In this document: one piece after another, positions 60,655-64,000 of the stretch | Position numbering within the stretch: the stretch's first letter is position 1 | Layout of the letters: each line of letters begins with the position of its first letter | Source: Christiangramia gaetbulicola | GTDB taxonomy: Bacteria; Bacteroidota; Bacteroidia; Flavobacteriales; Flavobacteriaceae | DNA length: 64,000 nt | Reading direction: 5' to 3' | Assembly: GCF_003054225.1 (NCBI RefSeq) | Contig: NZ_QBKQ01000004.1 | Coordinates: 1-64,000 of the forward strand | Notes under the pieces: generated by a model | Told to the model about the DNA's origin: nothing | Database searches by the model: none | The model's input: the letters and a program-made list of their open reading frames with translations, nothing else | Program-made: the position numbers and the translations under genes

Positions 60655-63060
60655 ATGGAACTATGTTTTCATTGCGGCGAAGAATGCCTGGACGAGACAA
60701 TATTATATTCAGAAAAGACCTTTTGCTGCTCAGGCTGCAAGACTGTTTTTGAAATATTGAACAGTAATGACCTTACCTACTATTATGATCTTGAAAAAAA
60801 CCCGGGGATATCCCCTAAGATCAGGGAAGGTAAATATGATTACCTGGAAAATTCAGAGATCATGGGAAAACTGCTCGAGTTTGACCATGGCACTACTCAG
60901 ATAGTATCTTTTGATATACCTTCTATTCATTGCAGTTCCTGTATCTGGATCCTGGAGAACCTTCATAAATTGCATAAAGGAATAAAAAGTTCGCAGGTAG
61001 ATTTTCCAAAAAAGAAGATCAGGTTGAGTTTTTCTTCGGAAGAGATCAGCCTCAAGAACCTGGTGCTTTTACTTTGCCGTATTGGCTACGAACCAAATAT
61101 TTCCCTGGATAATTATGAAGAAAGGGAGTCTAATGTAGACCGAAGCCTGATCTATAAATTAGGTGTGGCCGGTTTTGCCTTTGGGAATATCATGTTCCTT
61201 TCCTTTCCTGAATATTTTGAAATAAATGAGTTCTGGCTGGACCAGTTCAAGCATTTGTTCCGCTGGCTGATGTTCAGCTTTTCACTGCCGGTGGTATTTT
61301 ATTCGGGGAGAGACTATTTTACTTCGGCTTATAAAGGTTTAAGGTCTGGTATCCTTAATATAGATGTGCCTATAGCGCTGGGAATCCTGGTCCTTTTTTT
61401 AAGAAGTACTGCAGAAATTGTCCTGGATCTGGGCACCGGATTTTTTGACAGCCTTAGCGGACTCGTTTTCTTCCTTTTACTCGGAAAATTTTTTCAGCAG
61501 AAAACCTATTCCTTCCTGTCATTTGAGAGGGATTATAAATCCTATTTTCCTATTGCCGTGACCCGTGTATCTACTGAAGCCGGAAAAATTACGGAAGAAC
61601 AAATACAGGTTTATAAGATCCAGAAAGGCGACCGGATCATTATAAGGAATGAAGAACTCATTCCCATGGACGCCATTTTAATAAAGGGAGATGCCAGTAT
61701 AGATTACAGTTTTGTTACCGGTGAAGCAGAACCTGTTGCTAAAGTGAGTGGAGAGAAATTATTTGCGGGAGGCAGGCAGCAGGGTGGTATTATTGAGATT
61801 GAAGCATTAAAACCCGTGAAGCAAAGCTATCTTACCCAGTTATGGAGCGATGAGGTTTTTAGCAAGGATAAGAATTCTGCTTTTCAGAACCTTACTAATA
61901 AAATCAGTAAACGGTTTACTTATGCCGTATTAAGCATAGCGGTTCTTTCAGCCATCTTTTGGATGTTCTATGATGCTTCTAAAGCCTGGAATGTTTTCAC
62001 GGCAGTACTCATTATTGCATGTCCCTGCGCTATTGCTCTGGCTGCGCCTTTTACTTTGGGGAACATGCTACGCATATTTGGTAAAAATCAACTTTATCTT
62101 AAGGATACGAATATTATAGAGCAGACCGCTAATATAGATACAGTGGTTTTCGATAAGACGGGAACCATTACCGCGAATGACAAAAGCAGGATCGAATATG
62201 AAGGCCTGGAATTGACCGAAGAAGAAAAAAGCCTTCTGGGAGGTAGTCTCCGTGCTTCTAATCATCCATTGAGTAGGTCACTTTACAATATTCTCGATAA
62301 GAACAATATTTCTACCCCTGAAGATTTTACCGAGCATACCGGCCTGGGATTGGAAACCAGTTACAGGGATCTTAATTTGAAGATAGGTTCTTCTACTTTT
62401 ATGAATAGCTCTGAGATCCTGGTGCCGGAACGGCCTGCAGAGAAAAAGAACGAAAAAACTTCAGTGCATATAAGTTCCAATAATCAGTATAAAGGATGTT
62501 TCAGCTTTCATAATTCTTACAGGGAAGGGCTTTCTGAATTATTCAAAGAACTTTCAACAGACAGGCAGTTGATCATACTTTCCGGAGATAATGATGGGGA
62601 GCGAGAAAGATTAAGTCGCCTGGTGCCAGAAGGTACCAGGATGTATTTCGATCAAAAACCTGGAGATAAACTTCAGTTCATCAAAGAACTTCAAAAACAA
62701 GGGAATAAGGTAATGATGGTTGGTGATGGCCTTAACGATGCTGGGGCCCTGGCGCAAAGCGATGTGGGTATCGTTATTTCTGAAGACATCAATGTGTTTT
62801 CTCCTGCCTGTGATGGTATCCTGGATGCAAAACGATTCAGAGACCTGGGAAGCTTTTTCAAACTTTCAGAAAGATCTATCAAGGTGATAAAACTGAGCTT
62901 CTTGCTGTCTCTTTGTTATAATCTAATTGGTCTGACATTTGCCGTTTCGGGAAATCTAATGCCGGTAGTAGCGGCGATCCTTATGCCCTTAAGTTCCATT
63001 AGCATCGTGATATTCACCACCCTGGCCACACAATTTCTTTCAAAAAAGCTGAAAAATTAA
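60655..63060 (+). CDS. ccoI: Copper P-type ATPase for cbb3 oxidase assembly (CcoI/FixI)
   Basis: An 801-residue P1B ATPase that supplies copper for cytochrome cbb3 maturation. The N-terminal Cys-rich domain (Cys4, Cys7 and the CCSGC cluster at residues 24-28) precedes a heavy-metal domain with CSSC, as in FixI/CcoI. The transmembrane metal motif is CPC (Cys456, Cys458), the phosphorylation site is DKTGT (Asp500), and SNHPLSR and GDGLNDAGAL are present. It is followed by ccoS and ccoN, which fixes the assignment. It has its own FNR-type promoter, separate from the one before ccoS. Confidence 0.95.
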   Translation: MELCFHCGEECLDETILYSEKTFCCSGCKTVFEILNSNDLTYYYDLEKNPGISPKIREGKYDYLENSEIMGKLLEFDHGTTQIVSFDIPSIHCSSCIWILENLHKLHKGIKSSQVDFPKKKIRLSFSSEEISLKNLVLLLCRIGYEPNISLDNYEERESNVDRSLIYKLGVAGFAFGNIMFLSFPEYFEINEFWLDQFKHLFRWLMFSFSLPVVFYSGRDYFTSAYKGLRSGILNIDVPIALGILVLFLRSTAEIVLDLGTGFFDSLSGLVFFLLLGKFFQQKTYSFLSFERDYKSYFPIAVTRVSTEAGKITEEQIQVYKIQKGDRIIIRNEELIPMDAILIKGDASIDYSFVTGEAEPVAKVSGEKLFAGGRQQGGIIEIEALKPVKQSYLTQLWSDEVFSKDKNSAFQNLTNKISKRFTYAVLSIAVLSAIFWMFYDASKAWNVFTAVLIIACPCAIALAAPFTLGNMLRIFGKNQLYLKDTNIIEQTANIDTVVFDKTGTITANDKSRIEYEGLELTEEEKSLLGGSLRASNHPLSRSLYNILDKNNISTPEDFTEHTGLGLETSYRDLNLKIGSSTFMNSSEILVPERPAEKKNEKTSVHISSNNQYKGCFSFHNSYREGLSELFKELSTDRQLIILSGDNDGERERLSRLVPEGTRMYFDQKPGDKLQFIKELQKQGNKVMMVGDGLNDAGALAQSDVGIVISEDINVFSPACDGILDAKRFRDLGSFFKLSERSIKVIKLSFLLSLCYNLIGLTFAVSGNLMPVVAAILMPLSSISIVIFTTLATQFLSKKLKN

Positions 63061-63076
63061 AACAAGGTCCTAAATC

Positions 63077-63119
63077 TGACAATGGTCATTTTTTACATGC
63101 GACCCTCAAAATACTTTTA
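63077..63119 (+). promoter_or_regulatory. FNR-type box and promoter of ccoS-ccoN
   Basis: TGACAATGGTCA (63077-63088) is a perfect TGAC/GTCA palindrome, followed after exactly 23 bp by TACTTTTA (63112-63119), one mismatch from TAnnTTTG. The start codon of ccoS is 18 bp downstream. Confidence 0.88.
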
Positions 63120-63137
63120 CACCCATAATCGAGCAAA

Positions 63138-63332
63138 ATGAATATTATTTACCTGTTACTGGCCATAAGTGTGATAGTCGCTATCATCTTCTTTATCGCC
63201 TTTATAGTTTCCGTGAAAAAGGGACAGTATGATGATGTTTATACGCCTTCGGTAAGGATGCTCTTCGATGATGAATTGGTGAAAACAGACCCAGAAAACA
63301 AACAACCTCTCAATAAAGTGAAATCTAACTAA
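63138..63332 (+). CDS. ccoS: cbb3-type oxidase assembly protein CcoS
   Basis: A 64-residue protein with one N-terminal membrane span (about residues 3-26) and a short tail with the family segment [19 protein letters not shown]. CcoS is needed for cofactor insertion into cytochrome cbb3. It lies between ccoI and ccoN, two bases before the ccoN start codon. Confidence 0.93.
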   Translation: MNIIYLLLAISVIVAIIFFIAFIVSVKKGQYDDVYTPSVRMLFDDELVKTDPENKQPLNKVKSN

Positions 63333-63334
63333 TT

Positions 63335-64000
63335 ATGGAAGTACAGCAATTTTATTACGATAATAAGATCGTAAAGAAATTTATCATTGCCACTATGTTC
63401 TGGGGCATTATAGGTATGAGCGTGGGACTACTGCTCGCTTTTATGTTCATTTTCCCGGGGATTACCGAAGGTATCTCGTGGCTTAGCTTTGGTCGTCTTC
63501 GTCCTTTGCACACCAACGCCGTTATCTTCGCATTTGTAGGGAATGCTCTTTTTGCTGGTATCTATTATTCCACGCAGCGATTATTAAAGGCTCGTATGTG
63601 GAGCGATGCCCTGAGTAATATTAACTTCTGGGGCTGGCAGCTAATCATTGTAGGGGCTGCGATTACTTTACCGCTGGGCTTCACCTCTTCTAAAGAGTAT
63701 GCAGAATTAGAATGGCCTTTCGATATTGCCATTGCTATCATCTGGGTAGCTTTTGGAGCTAACCTTATCGGGACGATGATCAAGAGAAGACAGCGGCATC
63801 TGTATGTGGCGATCTGGTTCTACCTGGCCACATTCGTAACTGTTGCCGTACTTCATATTGTAAATAACGTCGAAATTCCTGTATCTGCATTTAAGAGTTA
63901 TTCATTTTACTCTGGAGTTCAGGATGCCCTGGTACAATGGTGGTATGGGCATAACGCGGTAGCATTCTTCTTAACCACACCATTCTTAGGGCTTATGTAC
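63335..64000 (+). CDS. ccoN: Cytochrome cbb3 oxidase subunit I (5' part, continues beyond window)
   Basis: The first 222 residues of the catalytic haem-copper subunit that reduces oxygen to water with high affinity. The ATG at 63335 follows ccoS by 2 bp. The segment [15 protein letters not shown] holds His59, the low-spin haem ligand, and the last visible segment [14 protein letters not shown] holds His206, the first CuB ligand of cbb3 enzymes. About six spans are visible. In Bacteroidota this subunit is often fused to CcoO; the window ends too early to tell. Low-oxygen expression is implied by the box at 63077. Confidence 0.95.
   Translation, partial: MEVQQFYYDNKIVKKFIIATMFWGIIGMSVGLLLAFMFIFPGITEGISWLSFGRLRPLHTNAVIFAFVGNALFAGIYYSTQRLLKARMWSDALSNINFWGWQLIIVGAAITLPLGFTSSKEYAELEWPFDIAIAIIWVAFGANLIGTMIKRRQRHLYVAIWFYLATFVTVAVLHIVNNVEIPVSAFKSYSFYSGVQDALVQWWYGHNAVAFFLTTPFLGLMY

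Overview
This is a 64 kb stretch of a low-to-moderate GC Bacteroidota chromosome, most likely a marine member of the Flavobacteriaceae. The evidence is a type IX secretion (T9SS) sorting domain on a giant surface protein, the gliding/T9SS set gldK-gldL-gldM-gldN, a SusC/SusD pair, lipoproteins with Asp-rich N-termini, and promoters with the Bacteroidota TAnnTTTG -7 element. A placement near Gramella/Christiangramia is a guess from overall gene style. No prophage, integrase, transposase, CRISPR array or rRNA was seen.

Layout. 1-2952: 3' part of a repetitive T9SS-exported adhesin-like protein with near-identical 288-bp repeats. 3182-8653: an exopolysaccharide operon (glycosyltransferase, polyprenyl-phosphate sugar transferase, Wza-like exporter, Wzc-like tyrosine kinase). 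8654-9252: a long leader holding two copies of a 50-nt element. 9253-17025: SusC, SusD, isoaspartyl peptidase, lipoprotein cyanophycinase and a YfcC-type permease, together a probable cyanophycin-use locus. 17186-23274: an orphan GAF histidine kinase, DsbD and small or hypothetical genes. 23437-31818: topA, an arginase-fold protein with missing metal ligands, gldKLMN. 31911-41635: an oxidoreductase, a DUF983 protein, an ABC-F protein, an RND efflux operon and two small genes. 41697-41981: initiator tRNA whose 3' end and terminator are repeated. 42135-46010: a small lipoprotein, a Ca/Na exchanger, an XRE regulator pair, MgtC and a DUF4403-like protein. 46032-64000: a low-oxygen respiration and stress region.

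The strongest observation is in the last 18 kb. Eight promoters carry a 12-bp FNR/CRP-type palindrome (TGAY-N4-RTCA, one with a single mismatch). In seven of the eight it lies exactly 23 bp before a -7 element, which puts it near -41.5 (class II activator geometry); in the eighth the gap is 24 bp. These promoters drive hemN, deoC-deoD, two universal stress genes, a truncated haemoglobin operon, a YceI/porin/CoA-transferase operon, the copper ATPase ccoI, and ccoS-ccoN. In the middle of this set lie a PAS histidine kinase whose PAS domain has His and Arg at FixL haem-site positions and a response regulator fused to a CRP/FNR DNA-binding module. I infer a compact FixL/FixJ-FixK-like oxygen circuit in which the FixJ receiver and FixK output are one protein.

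The second notable system is the cyanophycin locus. The inferred flow is: surface cyanophycinase cuts the Asp-Arg polymer, SusC/SusD imports beta-Asp-Arg dipeptides, the YfcC-type permease moves them or their products across the inner membrane, and the cytoplasmic Thr-nucleophile hydrolase splits them. No transcription regulator is encoded within the locus, so the tandem structured leader element is the best candidate for control.
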